Source of the DNA: Opitutia bacterium
GTDB lineage: Bacteria; Verrucomicrobiota; Verrucomicrobiia; Opitutales; Opitutaceae
Direction: 5' to 3'
NCBI GenBank assembly: GCA_947475065.1
Contig: CANJLB010000026.1
Location: 1 to 41,523, forward strand
Length of the DNA stretch: 41,523 bases
Made by a program: the position numbers and the translations under genes. Positions 23,856 through 32,710 of the stretch are shown here, piece after piece. The stretch's first letter is position 1. Each line of letters opens with the position of its first letter. Below the pieces are notes generated by a model. It was not told the DNA's origin. It saw nothing but the letters and a program-made list of their open reading frames with translations, and did no database searches.

Positions 23856-26800
23856 ATGAAGTCCTCCAATACCACCGTCCTTTCCTGCCTTGCCGCCGCG
23901 CTCGCCCTTGCGGTGGTCCCCATGCAGTTTGCAGCCGAAGCCGAAGCCGCCGCCACTCCCGCGGCCGAGCCCGCCGCAGCCGCGCCGGCCACGGCGGGTG
24001 ACGCGCCGCAGGCGGCCACCGCTCCGGTGCGCGGCCGTGGTGGCCGGGCCGCCCAGCCGCCGCTGCCCTCCATGCCGACGCCGCCCTATCTCTCTGCGGA
24101 GGAGAGCCTGAAGACCATGCAGCTCCCGCCCGGCTACCGCCTTGAGCTGGTGGTCGGCGATCCCATCATCCACGAGCCAGTCGTCAGCGTGTTCGACGGC
24201 AACGGCCGCATGTATGTCGCCGAGATGCGCTCCTACATGCAGAACCCCGACTCCAGCAATAATGGGGATGAGAGGGAGCCCATCAGCCGCGTCTCCCTGC
24301 ATTGGTCCTCGAAGGGCGACGGCGTCTATGACAAGCACAGCGTGTTTGTGGACAACATGGTGCTGCCCCGGATGATCCTGCCGCTGAAGGACAGCGTGCT
24401 CATCCAGGAGACCCACACCGGTGAGGTCTATGAATACCGTGACACCGACGGCGACGGGGTCGCCGACGATAAAAAACTCTTCCACACGTTTGCCCGCGCC
24501 GGCGATGGCAATCTCGAGCACCAGCCCAGCGGCCTCATCTGGGCTGTGGACAACTGGATTTACTCGACCTACAACGCCGTGCGCATCCGTTGGACCCCCA
24601 AGGGCGCCATCAGCGAGCCCACCGCGAACAACGGCGGCCAATGGGGCATCTCGCAGGACAATTACGGCAAGACCTGGGTGACCAACGCGGGCAGCAACAA
24701 CGGCCCGCGCAATTACCAAGCGCCGATCGTCTACGGTGCGTTCCAGGCGGCCAATCAGGAGGCGGCTGGCTACAAGGAGGTTTTCCCGCTCGTCGGCCTC
24801 GGCGATGTGCAGCCTGGCGCTAATTTTCTCCGGGCAGACGGCACCCTCAACGGCACGACGTCTGCGGCTGGCGTGGACATCTACCGCGGCGACCGTCTCC
24901 CGGCCGATCTCCAGGGCGACTTGCTGTATGGCGAGCCGGTGGGCCGTCTGGTCCGCCGCACGAAAATCGAGGTGCGCGACGGCCTCACCTTTATCAGCAA
25001 CCCCTACCAAGGCGAAAAATCCGAGTTCATCCGCTCCACCGATGCTTATTTCCGACCCGTCAACATGGTCACCGCGCCCGACGGCACCATTTTCATCACG
25101 GATATGTATCGCGGCATCATTCAGGAGGGTAACTGGACCCTGCCGGGAAGCTTCCTCCGTCGCGCCATCGACCAATATGGTATTGGTGAGAAGGTGGGTC
25201 GCGGCCGCGTCTGGCGGCTCGTCTATGACGGGATGAAGCCCGGTCCGCAGCCGCACATGCTCGACGAGACGCCCGCCCAGCTCGTCGCCCACCTCAGCCA
25301 CCCCAATGGCTGGTGGCGCGACACCGCCCAGAAGCTCATCATCCTGAGCCAGGACAAATCGGTCGTGCCCGCGCTGCAGGCTATCGCCCGCACCTCAACC
25401 AATCCCCTCGCCCGCATCCATGCCATCTGGACGCTCGAGGGCCTCGACGCCCTTGATGCCGCCTTGGTGCGGGAAAAGCTCAAGGACACCGACATTCACG
25501 TCCGCACTGCGGCCATCCGCGCCAGCGAAACGCTCTACAAAAACGGCGACAAGTCGCTCGCCACCGACATCATCGCGCAAGCCAGTGATACGAAGCCACC
25601 CGAGGTCGCCCTCCAAGGCCTGCTGACCGCCAAGCTGCTCAAGCTGCCCGAGGCCCAGTCCCTGGCCGCGAAGACCTCGACGGGCCATCCCTCCGCCGGT
25701 GTGAAGGAACTTGCCACCCTGCTCCTTGCTTCGTTTGGCAGCCCGTTCGGCCCGCAGTTCACCGCGGCGCAGCGCACGCAGCTTGAGCGAGGCCAGTCAA
25801 TCTACCTCCAGCTCTGCTTCGCCTGCCACGGTCTGGACGGCAAGGGCTCGCCCATGGCCGGCAAGCCGGGCGTTACGATGGCCCCGCCGCAGGCTGGATC
25901 GGCAACCAGCACTGGCCACCGAGATGGGATCATCATGGCCATCCTTCATGGGCTCTCCGGCCCGGTTGACGGCAAAACCTACGAAGGCCAGATGATCCCG
26001 ATGGGCGGCAACGGGGATCAGTATGTCGCCGATGTCGCCTCATATATCCGCAACAGTTTTGGCAACCAGTCCTCGCTGGTCTCCGTTGAGGATGTCGCCC
26101 GTGTCCGCGCCGCGACTCTCGGCCGCAAGACCGCTTGGACGCTTCCTGAGCTCAATGCGCGCCTGCCCCGGCCTGTCGGCAACCGTGAGGCTTGGAAATT
26201 CACCTCCAATCGGGGAGTTCCGGGCGGCGAGGCGACCGTCGTGGCGACCCCCGACCCTGAGAAGCAGATCTTCACCGCCACCGCGCCGGTCACCGGCGCG
26301 TGGCTGCAAATCGAGTTGCCCGAGGCGGCGACGCTGTCCGACATCCGCGTCAGCAGCGCCGGCAGGCCCGACAATTACACCCGCGCCTACAAGGTGGAGC
26401 TGTCCACCGACGGCCAGAACTGGGGCGAGCCCGTCGCCACCGGCCAGGGCACGGGGGCGCTGGTGGACATAAGCTTCACGCCCGCTCAGGCGAAATTTAT
26501 CCGTATCACCCATACCGAGCCGCCGGTAATCGCTGCTCCGGGTGGCCGGGGTGGTGGCCGGGGAGGCGCTCGCGGGGGAGTTGGTGGCGGCGCCCCTCCC
26601 GGTGCGGCTCCTGCTTTTGCGGGCCCTCCCGCTGGCGGCCCGGGTGCGGCGGATGCTCCCGCTGGTGCTCCTCCTGGTTTTGCTGGTCCTGCGGCCGCCG
26701 GTCCTGGCGCGGCAGGTGCTCCCCCCGTTGGCGATTTTGCAGCAGGCCGCGGCGCAGGGGCTCGCGGTGGCGGCGGTCGGGGCGCCGGTGGTCGCGGCGG

Positions 26801-26879
26801 TATCGTTCAGCCTCCCGCCAACTGGACGGTGGCTGATGTCCAGCTCTTCTCGCCCGCTCCGCCGCCCGCCGCCCAGTAA
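23856..26879 (+). CDS. PVC-type membrane-bound dehydrogenase: beta-propeller, HEAT repeats and cytochrome c, with an RGG-rich insert
   Basis: 1007 residues, exported. Signal peptide about 1-32, then an Ala/Pro linker with RGRGGR. A six-bladed GDH/NHL-like propeller covers about 90-480 (DPIIHEPVVSVFDGNGRMYVAEM, DTDGDGVADDKKLF, GTIFITDMYRGIIQEGNW). HEAT-like repeats cover about 485-635. A cytochrome c domain has heme motif CFACH (C654, C657, H658) and a Met ligand in QMIPM (M713 or M716). A discoidin-like (F5/8 C) domain covers about 760-890. Before its last strand (NWTVADVQLF) it carries about 95 residues rich in Gly, Ala, Pro and Arg (about 890-985). The family probably oxidises periplasmic sugars or alcohols, passing electrons through heme c. 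It sits with Gfo/Idh/MocA and ThuA genes. Confidence 0.9.
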   Translation: MKSSNTTVLSCLAAALALAVVPMQFAAEAEAAATPAAEPAAAAPATAGDAPQAATAPVRGRGGRAAQPPLPSMPTPPYLSAEESLKTMQLPPGYRLELVVGDPIIHEPVVSVFDGNGRMYVAEMRSYMQNPDSSNNGDEREPISRVSLHWSSKGDGVYDKHSVFVDNMVLPRMILPLKDSVLIQETHTGEVYEYRDTDGDGVADDKKLFHTFARAGDGNLEHQPSGLIWAVDNWIYSTYNAVRIRWTPKGAISEPTANNGGQWGISQDNYGKTWVTNAGSNNGPRNYQAPIVYGAFQAANQEAAGYKEVFPLVGLGDVQPGANFLRADGTLNGTTSAAGVDIYRGDRLPADLQGDLLYGEPVGRLVRRTKIEVRDGLTFISNPYQGEKSEFIRSTDAYFRPVNMVTAPDGTIFITDMYRGIIQEGNWTLPGSFLRRAIDQYGIGEKVGRGRVWRLVYDGMKPGPQPHMLDETPAQLVAHLSHPNGWWRDTAQKLIILSQDKSVVPALQAIARTSTNPLARIHAIWTLEGLDALDAALVREKLKDTDIHVRTAAIRASETLYKNGDKSLATDIIAQASDTKPPEVALQGLLTAKLLKLPEAQSLAAKTSTGHPSAGVKELATLLLASFGSPFGPQFTAAQRTQLERGQSIYLQLCFACHGLDGKGSPMAGKPGVTMAPPQAGSATSTGHRDGIIMAILHGLSGPVDGKTYEGQMIPMGGNGDQYVADVASYIRNSFGNQSSLVSVEDVARVRAATLGRKTAWTLPELNARLPRPVGNREAWKFTSNRGVPGGEATVVATPDPEKQIFTATAPVTGAWLQIELPEAATLSDIRVSSAGRPDNYTRAYKVELSTDGQNWGEPVATGQGTGALVDISFTPAQAKFIRITHTEPPVIAAPGGRGGGRGGARGGVGGGAPPGAAPAFAGPPAGGPGAADAPAGAPPGFAGPAAAGPGAAGAPPVGDFAAGRGAGARGGGGRGAGGRGGIVQPPANWTVADVQLFSPAPPPAAQ

Positions 26880-26948
26880 AGCAACCCCGCGATCATTCCT
26901 AAAATCCAACACACCATGCGGGCTGATGCCCGTGCCAGCCTTACTCCC

Positions 26949-28001
26949 ATGAAAACCTCCCGTCTCCTCCTGCCCCTGCTGCTGCTTGCCCTTGTCACCT
27001 CCGGTCAGGCGGCCGCCAGCGCGCCAGCTTTGAAGAAAGTCCTTTTCTTCACCAAGTCCGTCTCCTTCGAGCACTCGCCCATCAAGCAGGTCAACGGCCA
27101 GCCTTCGTTCGCCATGGTCGTGCTCCAGGAGCTCGGCGCGAAGAACAACATCGAGTTCACCGAGTCCAAGGATGGCAGCCTGTTTTCCGATGAATATCTC
27201 GCGAAGTTCGACGCTTTCATGTTCTACACCCAGGACGGCTCGGGCGCGCTCACCACTCCTGGCCTCGACCGGGCGCCGCCGATGACCGCCGCGGGCAAGG
27301 AAGCGCTGCTCAAGGCCGTCGCCGGTGGCAAGGGCTTCATCGGCATGCATAGCGCCAGCGACACCTTTCACTCCGTGCTCCCGGACGGGACGCGCGGCAA
27401 TGCGGGATATCGTGTCGCCAACGGCACCAACGGGGATGCCGCCGATCCCTACATCAAGATGCTCGGCGGCGAATTCATCGCGCACGGGGCCCAGCAAAAG
27501 GCCAGGCAAATCGTGGCCGATGCGAAATTCCCCGGCATCGCCGCCTTGCCGGCCGACTACGGCCCACAGGAAGAATGGTATACCCTGAAAAATTTCCCCG
27601 CCGACCTCCATGTCATCCTCATTCAGGATACCGCTGGCATGACCGGTAATGATTACGCCCGCCCGCCGTTTCCCTCGACCTGGGCGCGCATGCAGGGCAA
27701 GGGCCGCGTGTTCTACACCAGCATGGGACACCGCGAGGATGTGTGGACGAGCGCCGAGTTCCAGTCCATCCTCCTCGGCGGCATCAACTGGGCCACCGGG
27801 CGTGTGGAGGCCGATGTGACCCCCAATCTCGCCAAGGTTGCCCCCAAGGCCAACGAACTTCAGCCCGCGCCCGCGCCCCGTGCCGGCCGTGGCGGTCCCG
27901 GTGCCGGTCGTGGCGGCCCGCCTGCCGGTCCCGCTGGTGCGCCCGGCGTGCCGCCGGCGGCCCCCGCCGCCCCGGTTGCGCCTTCGCCTGCGGCGCAGTG
28001 A
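26949..28001 (+). CDS. ThuA-domain exported protein with RGG/Pro-Ala tail
   Basis: 350 residues from ATG 26949 (an earlier in-frame ATG at 26916 adds 11 residues before the signal peptide). Signal peptide MKTSRLLLPLLLLALVTSGQAAAS. The ThuA (class I amidotransferase-like) domain includes KKVLFFTKSVSFEHSPI, ALLKAVAGGKGFIGMHSASDTFH, LGGEFIAHGAQQKARQIVAD and EEWYTLKNFPADLHVIL, with GRVFYTSMGHREDVWTSAEFQSILLGGINWATG at the end. The last ~50 residues are a disordered tail with RAGRGGPGAGRGGPPAGP. ThuA proteins act with ThuB-type oxidoreductases in disaccharide use. The placement after the dehydrogenase (69 bp) fits a periplasmic keto-sugar step. Confidence 0.88.
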   Translation: MKTSRLLLPLLLLALVTSGQAAASAPALKKVLFFTKSVSFEHSPIKQVNGQPSFAMVVLQELGAKNNIEFTESKDGSLFSDEYLAKFDAFMFYTQDGSGALTTPGLDRAPPMTAAGKEALLKAVAGGKGFIGMHSASDTFHSVLPDGTRGNAGYRVANGTNGDAADPYIKMLGGEFIAHGAQQKARQIVADAKFPGIAALPADYGPQEEWYTLKNFPADLHVILIQDTAGMTGNDYARPPFPSTWARMQGKGRVFYTSMGHREDVWTSAEFQSILLGGINWATGRVEADVTPNLAKVAPKANELQPAPAPRAGRGGPGAGRGGPPAGPAGAPGVPPAAPAAPVAPSPAAQ

Positions 28002-28119
28002 GTCTGGACGGCTTTTTCGGCGCGTCCACACCCTCCTGCCGCAGTTTTAGGTCCTGCGCATAAGAGCGCCGCTTCCAGTCATGCTGCGTCCAGGCCCGCC
28101 AGCAATCCCATCCATTGCC

Positions 28120-28428
28120 ATGCTTATCCACACCGTCTTTTTTTGGCTCCGCAAAGACCTTACGGGCGCCGAGCGCGTCACCTTCGCCGACGAGCTCCGA
28201 CGGCTCACGCGCATCACCTATCTGGACCAATGCCACGCCGGCCCGCCCGCCGCGCTGGAGAAGCGCCCGGTCGTGGACAACTCCTACGACTTCGGCCTGT
28301 CGGTCCGGTTCAAGACCCTCGCCGACCATGATTTTTACCAGTCCAAGTGCCCGGACCACGCCCGGTTTGTTTCCACCTGCAAGCCTCTCTGGGAGCGCGT
28401 CGTCATTTACGACATCGCTCCTCGTTGA
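28120..28428 (+). CDS. Dabb (stress-responsive A/B barrel) domain protein
   Basis: 102 residues from ATG 28120; a frame start at 28081 adds 13 residues without homology. The Dabb pattern starts MLIHTVFFWLRKDLTGAER, continues with ADELRRLTRITYLDQCHAG, then DFGLSVRFKTLADHDFYQSKCPDHARFV and KPLWERVVIYDIAP. This is a small dimeric ferredoxin-like fold of broad use. It is often encoded beside Gfo/Idh/MocA and PVC-type sugar genes. It is 118 bp after the ThuA gene and may be the last gene of the transcript. Confidence 0.87.
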   Translation: MLIHTVFFWLRKDLTGAERVTFADELRRLTRITYLDQCHAGPPAALEKRPVVDNSYDFGLSVRFKTLADHDFYQSKCPDHARFVSTCKPLWERVVIYDIAPR

Positions 28429-28482
28429 AGTTTCCGCCGGCTTGTAGACCTGGTGTTCAGGTCGGGCTGCACGGAGGAAATA

Positions 28483-28576
28483 CGGATTGCGGTTTGCGGA
28501 ATTGTTTCTGACCTCTGACCACTGGCTTCTTGGTTGGCTGCTGTCGGCCTGCTGGCCTCGGTAACCTGCTTAAAAT
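28483..28576. repeat. Intergenic word repeat, copy 1
   Basis: Runs of near-identical words (GGAATTGTTTCTGACCTCTG, ACCACTGGCTTCTTGGTTGG) lie between the Dabb gene and the histidine kinase. The order of words matches the repeat at 32767-32844: CGGATTGCGGAATTrTTTCT, then CTGACCTCTG, then GGCTTCTTGGTTGGCTG. No coding function is seen. Confidence 0.6.
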
Positions 28577-28592
28577 TTCTTTTCTGCGGAAT

Positions 28593-30029
28593 TTAGCGCC
28601 ATTCGTTTGAAAGGGAGCCGGCCGTAGTGCGGCTTCCGGCATTCGCCAGCGTGAAAGTCAGGCGTCGGCTGGCATCAAGCTCAGCCCGGAGAGTCCAGCC
28701 CATGGCGGTTGCGAATGTGCGCGCGAGTGCCAGGCCGAGGCCGGTATGCTGTCCGCCGCCGCTGCGCGCACTCTCCTTGCGCCAGAAGCGGTCAAAAAGC
28801 CTTTCCACGTCGGCTGGGGCGAGGTTGTCGGCCGGATTGACGATCCGAAAGGTCGCTCCGGCCGCAGTGCTTTCCAAAGTGATGCACACCTCGCTGCCGG
28901 GGGCCGTGTAGTCCACAGCGTTGTCGAAGAGGTTGGCGAGGATGGAACGAAGCAGCGCCGGGTCGGCGGCGGCGGTGGCAGGCGCGAGGTCGAGGCTCAC
29001 CACCAGTTTTTGCGTGGCGGCGCGGACAGCGAAGGGCCGCCAGGTTTCGCGCACGAGCGGCTCGAGTGCGACGATCTCGCGGTTCACGGCGAGCTGGGCG
29101 TGTTCACCACGCGCCAGCGCGAGCATCTGGGTGACGAGAGCCTCCATTTGGCGCGCGATGGCGAGGGTGTCGAGGTCGGCGGTGGGCTCGCGTGACTCGG
29201 GCCATTGCAGCGCGCACTCGGCCTGGCTGCGCAGTTCGGCAATCGGGGTGCGCAGTTCATGGTCAAGATCGGCGCTGAAGCGGCGCTCGCGCTCAAACGA
29301 GGTCTCCAGCCTTGAGAGCAGTCCGTTGAGCCGGGCACAAATCGGTTGTAGCTCCGTCGGCAGACCCTCATTGGACAAACGCGCCGCCAACGAGCTGGCG
29401 TCAATGGCGGCCACTTGTACCCCATAGCGGTCGAGTGGCGCGAGCCCGCGCCTCAGGACCCGTGGCACGGCGAAAAACAGCGCCACGAGCAACAGCCCGC
29501 CACCACCCGCCACCGTCGCGAGGAGTCCATTGAGGGTTTCGTCGAGTTCGCCCCCGTCGGCCGCAGCCACCAGAGTCACCGGAGCCGGGGGGTGCGACGG
29601 GTTCTTTTCATCGGTCGGTTGCGGCACGAACGCAAATTCGAAGGCGCGTCCGGCCTGCCCGTTGGGCAGGGTCAGGTTCCAGAGCTTGGGATTCTCCTTC
29701 AGGTTCACGGCCTGTCTCGCCAAGTCGGTCCCACCCAGCGAAGGGGAGCGTCTGATCGGTGTGCCGGCGGCACTCCAAAGCTCAAAATAGTTGCGCGGGT
29801 GTTCGCCGCCATAGCCCCGCAGAAAATCGTCGGAGAAATCAAAGCGCACTTCCTCCTCCTCCCACTCGGTCAGCGCATTCACGGCCAATGCCTGCGCGCG
29901 GAGCGAGGCGTCGAACGCGTCCACCAAGGCGGTGCGGATGCCAAAATGGATCGCCATGAGACCCGCGCCGACCAGGAGGGCCAGCGTGAAAACGAGCCGG
30001 CGCGTCAGCTGGCGACGGAGGGAGTTCAT
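28593..30029 (-). CDS. Two-component sensor histidine kinase
   Basis: 478 residues. TM1 is about 12-32, a periplasmic sensor region about 33-165 with an acidic EWEEEEVRFDF patch, TM2 about 169-190, HAMP about 191-244. The H box FSADLDHELRTPIAEL has phospho-acceptor H257. The N box is LLRSILANLFDNAVDYT, the F box LFDRFWRKES and the G box HTGLGLALARTFA. The architecture is like QseC/CusS-type kinases paired with OmpR-family regulators. The start codon overlaps the regulator's stop (ATGA, 30026-30029). The signal is unknown; the nearby RND efflux operon makes metal or envelope stress one possibility. Confidence 0.9.
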   Translation of the reverse strand: MNSLRRQLTRRLVFTLALLVGAGLMAIHFGIRTALVDAFDASLRAQALAVNALTEWEEEEVRFDFSDDFLRGYGGEHPRNYFELWSAAGTPIRRSPSLGGTDLARQAVNLKENPKLWNLTLPNGQAGRAFEFAFVPQPTDEKNPSHPPAPVTLVAAADGGELDETLNGLLATVAGGGGLLLVALFFAVPRVLRRGLAPLDRYGVQVAAIDASSLAARLSNEGLPTELQPICARLNGLLSRLETSFERERRFSADLDHELRTPIAELRSQAECALQWPESREPTADLDTLAIARQMEALVTQMLALARGEHAQLAVNREIVALEPLVRETWRPFAVRAATQKLVVSLDLAPATAAADPALLRSILANLFDNAVDYTAPGSEVCITLESTAAGATFRIVNPADNLAPADVERLFDRFWRKESARSGGGQHTGLGLALARTFATAMGWTLRAELDASRRLTFTLANAGSRTTAGSLSNEWR

Positions 30030-30717
30030 GGCGCGGAGGCCCGGACAGGTCCGGCCTCAAGTATGTAGCCGAAGCCGCGCCGGGTGTGGATGAGCGGCGC
30101 GGCGCTGGCCGCAGCGAGTTTTTTGCGGAGGGAGGAAACGGCCGAGTCCACCACGTTGCTCAACGGATCCGCCTGCTCATCGTAAATGTGCTCCTCGATC
30201 TCAGCGCGGGTGACAACCTGTCCACAGCGGCGTGCGAGGTATTCGAGGAGGAGGTGTTCGCGTGCCGTGAGGGCGAGGGCGAGTCCCGCCTGGCTGGCGC
30301 GGCGCGCAGCGGTGTCAACCACGAGATCCCCCACGGCCAGCCGTGGCTGCTTCGTCCCGTAGGCACGGCGGCAGAGAGCGGCGACGCGGGCGAGCAATTC
30401 CTCCAGCGCGAAGGGTTTCACCAGGTAGTCGTCCGCGCCGGCGTCGAGTCCCTGCACGCGATCGGCCACCGTATCTCGCGCCGTCAGCAGGAGGATGTGC
30501 ATGGGGCGGCTTTGCCGGCGAAGTTCGGCGAGGACCGAGAGCCCGTCGCGCTTTGGCAGCATCAGATCGAGCACGATCACGTCGTAACTGTGCGACTCGG
30601 CGCGCACAGCCCTTCCTCGCCATCGGTGGCAACATCGACCGCGTAGCCCGACTTGCGGAGCGCGAGGCCGAGCGTGCGCTGGAGGCGCGGGGAATCCTCG
30701 ACGACGAGGACGCGCAT
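30026..30717 (-). pseudogene. OmpR-family response regulator, frameshifted
   Basis: ATG 30717 starts a perfect receiver N-terminus: MRVLVVEDSPRLQRTLGLAL, then RKSGYAVDVATDGEEGL. The frame is then lost. The remainder continues one frame over from about 30607: RAESHSYDVIVLDLMLPKRDG with the phospho-Asp, LLTARD, GADDYLVKPFALEELLARV and a winged-helix domain LTAREHLLLEYLARR ... NVVDSAVSSLRKKL ... IHTRRGFGYIL. One missing G in CTGTGCGCGCC (expected CTGTGGCGCGCC, giving GLWRAE) restores a normal ~230-residue regulator. This is either a true frameshift or a sequencing/assembly error. A GTG at 30607 could start only a receiver lacking its acidic pocket. Confidence 0.85.
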
Positions 30718-30731
30718 GAGGACGGCGGGCG

Positions 30732-31301
30732 CTACGGCTGTGCCGCTGGCTGGGTCAGGCGGGTGTAGAAATTCACGAGATCCTTGCGCGCCTCGGCAAA
30801 CGCGTTGGCGTTGATCTGGTCAATGGCGGCGGGCGCGAGCCGGTCAATCAGTTGAAGGCGGTTCACGATCAAGGGCAGATTTTCCAGCGTGGGGTTCGGC
30901 GGCAGGCCGGTGTCATTGAGGTCTTCGATCAGCTCCCGGCGCTCCTTGTTCGTGAGGCTGAGGTCGTTGATGGACGCGATCCAGTATTGTTCGGCCTCGG
31001 GCGAGACGCCGACCAAGGCGAGCGCCGCGCGCGCGAGCTTGGCGTCGGCCTGAACCGCCGGGGCGGCCTCGGGCGGCGGGGCGGGTGCGTCGGCCGGCGT
31101 GGGGCCGGGGTTGGCCGGCAGCTCGGCGAGCGACGGCGTGGCCGCGCGTGGCGTGGCGGTGGCGCTGCCCGGTTTCGCGGCGGGCGCGGAGAAATTTCGC
31201 AACGCCAGGTAAGTCACCACGACCGCCACGGCGAGCAGCAGCCCGGCGGCAAACCGGGATCTTTTCGGCGGCTTAGCTTTGGGTCGGATGGATTTTTTCA
31301 T
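30732..31301 (-). CDS. Membrane-anchored protein with conserved helical domain, unknown function
   Basis: 189 residues from ATG 31301. A basic N-terminus (KKSIRPKAKPPKRSR) precedes one membrane segment (about 18-35), then a long Ala/Pro-rich linker. The C-terminal domain (about 105-185) is compact and helical: YWIASINDLSLTNKERRELIEDLNDTGLP, then LENLPLIVNRLQLIDRLAPAAIDQINANAFAEARKDLVNFY. I do not recognise a named family. The gene is 14 bp upstream of the response regulator and so probably the first gene of the three-gene operon. It could be an accessory sensor or anti-regulator of the two-component system. Confidence 0.75.
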   Translation of the reverse strand: MKKSIRPKAKPPKRSRFAAGLLLAVAVVVTYLALRNFSAPAAKPGSATATPRAATPSLAELPANPGPTPADAPAPPPEAAPAVQADAKLARAALALVGVSPEAEQYWIASINDLSLTNKERRELIEDLNDTGLPPNPTLENLPLIVNRLQLIDRLAPAAIDQINANAFAEARKDLVNFYTRLTQPAAQP

Positions 31302-31496
31302 GGGGGCGCGGGTGAGGAAATGGCCCACAGTTCAGCCACGCTGATATTACCACAAAATGACGCGGGGTGAAAACTGTTTCTCGTGCCGGTGACGTGTCAG
31401 TTTTTCCCTGGTAGGGCGGGCGTCACGCCACGGCGGTGTTGCGCGGCGAGTGCGCAACCAACCCCGGACAAACCATCCCGCCATCGAAGACAAAAT

Positions 31497-32582
31497 TTAT
31501 TTCTTTGCCGCCGCGTCGTAACCATAGACGAGGACGTGAAAGCTGCCTGGCACCGCCGCGCCGCGACCGCCACGGCCACCGCGCGCGGGGGCACCGGCGG
31601 CGGGCGCGACGTAGTTGACGGCGGCGAGGTAGATTTTGTGCGTCACGGGGTCGAGCGCCATGGTCTTTGCGCCGCGCGTGGTCGTGAGCGTTTGCACGAC
31701 CGTGAGCTTGTCGGGCGCATCCTCGTGAGCGACGGTCACGTTGCCGGCGGTGCCGCCGGAGCTGAAGACGAGCTGCGTGCCGGGGTCGAACGCGGTCGCG
31801 TCCACGCCCGTGCCAGTCGGCACCGAGGCGACGACCTTTCCGGTGGTGTAGTCGAGCATCGGCATGGTGTTGCCGCCGGCGGCGCCTAGGAACAGCCGTT
31901 TGTGCGCGAGATCAATCGCCATGCCGGTCGCGCCGGCGTGCGGAGCGATGGGCCAGCGGGCCGCGACGGTGTGCGTCTTGATGTCAATGACGGCGACCTC
32001 GTTGGTGTCCTCGAGATTGACGTAGATGCGGCCGAGCGATACGTCGGCCATCGCGGTCTCGGGCCGGCCGCCGAGCGCGATGGTGGCGACGGCCTTGCCG
32101 GTGTCGGCGGCAAAGACGCTGAGGTCCTTGCTGGTGCCGTTGCAGGTGTAGATTTCGTTTTGCGACGGCTCAAGCATGATCCAGTCGGGGTTGGCGCCGG
32201 TCTCCACCTTCGAGAGAGTTTTCAACGTCTTCAGGTCAACGACGCTCACGTTGTTGCCGCGGCCATTGCTGGCGAAGCCGCGCCCGAGCTTCGGCGCGAC
32301 GGCGAAGCCGTGGACGCCCGGTGTGTCGGCGACCTCGCCGACGACCGCGTCCGTCGCGGTGTCAATGACGATGACCTTCGTGCCGTTGGCGATGTAGAGG
32401 CGGTGGCTCTCGCTGTCCACCGTGAGATAATCCCACGCGGTGGAGTCGCTGGCGACGGCGATCTCCTTGAGGAGTTTGTAGGGCCCGGATGCGGTGGGCG
32501 CGGCGGCGGGAGCGTCCGCGCCGAAAAGCGGGGCAGCGACGACGGCGAGCAGGCAGGCGAGGGAGCGGGCAGGAGTTTTCAT
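31497..32582 (-). CDS. Exported YVTN-type beta-propeller protein
   Basis: 361 residues from ATG 32582. Signal peptide MKTPARSLACLLAVVAAPLFGADAPAA. Repeated blades of the YVTN/YncE type are visible (SHRLYIANGTKVIVIDTATD, RGNNVSVVDLKTLKTLS, QNEIYTCNGTSKDLSVFAADTG, LGRIYVNLEDTNEVAVIDIKT, HKRLFLGAAGGNTMPMLDYTTG), giving a seven-bladed ring. Close to the C-terminus is APARGGRGGRGAAVPG (about 333-348) before the last strand. It is divergent from, and clearly paralogous to, the gene at 32908. The function of these periplasmic propellers is unsettled. Placement beside a metal-type RND operon is noted. Confidence 0.85.
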   Translation of the reverse strand: MKTPARSLACLLAVVAAPLFGADAPAAAPTASGPYKLLKEIAVASDSTAWDYLTVDSESHRLYIANGTKVIVIDTATDAVVGEVADTPGVHGFAVAPKLGRGFASNGRGNNVSVVDLKTLKTLSKVETGANPDWIMLEPSQNEIYTCNGTSKDLSVFAADTGKAVATIALGGRPETAMADVSLGRIYVNLEDTNEVAVIDIKTHTVAARWPIAPHAGATGMAIDLAHKRLFLGAAGGNTMPMLDYTTGKVVASVPTGTGVDATAFDPGTQLVFSSGGTAGNVTVAHEDAPDKLTVVQTLTTTRGAKTMALDPVTHKIYLAAVNYVAPAAGAPARGGRGGRGAAVPGSFHVLVYGYDAAAKK

Positions 32583-32710
32583 GGAGATCGGGAGCCTAGC
32601 ATTCGGAAGATTACCGGAAGATGACGTTACGCACTGTGTCAAAGGATCAAATAATCCTAAAAAACGCAGTTGAAATACAGGAATTGTTTTAGCAGGAGGC
32701 CAAGGGCGGA

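Noticed and set aside
28447-28463. GACCTG-N5-CAGGTC hairpin after the Dabb gene as terminator
   Set aside because: The stem is 6 bp and it is not followed by T residues.
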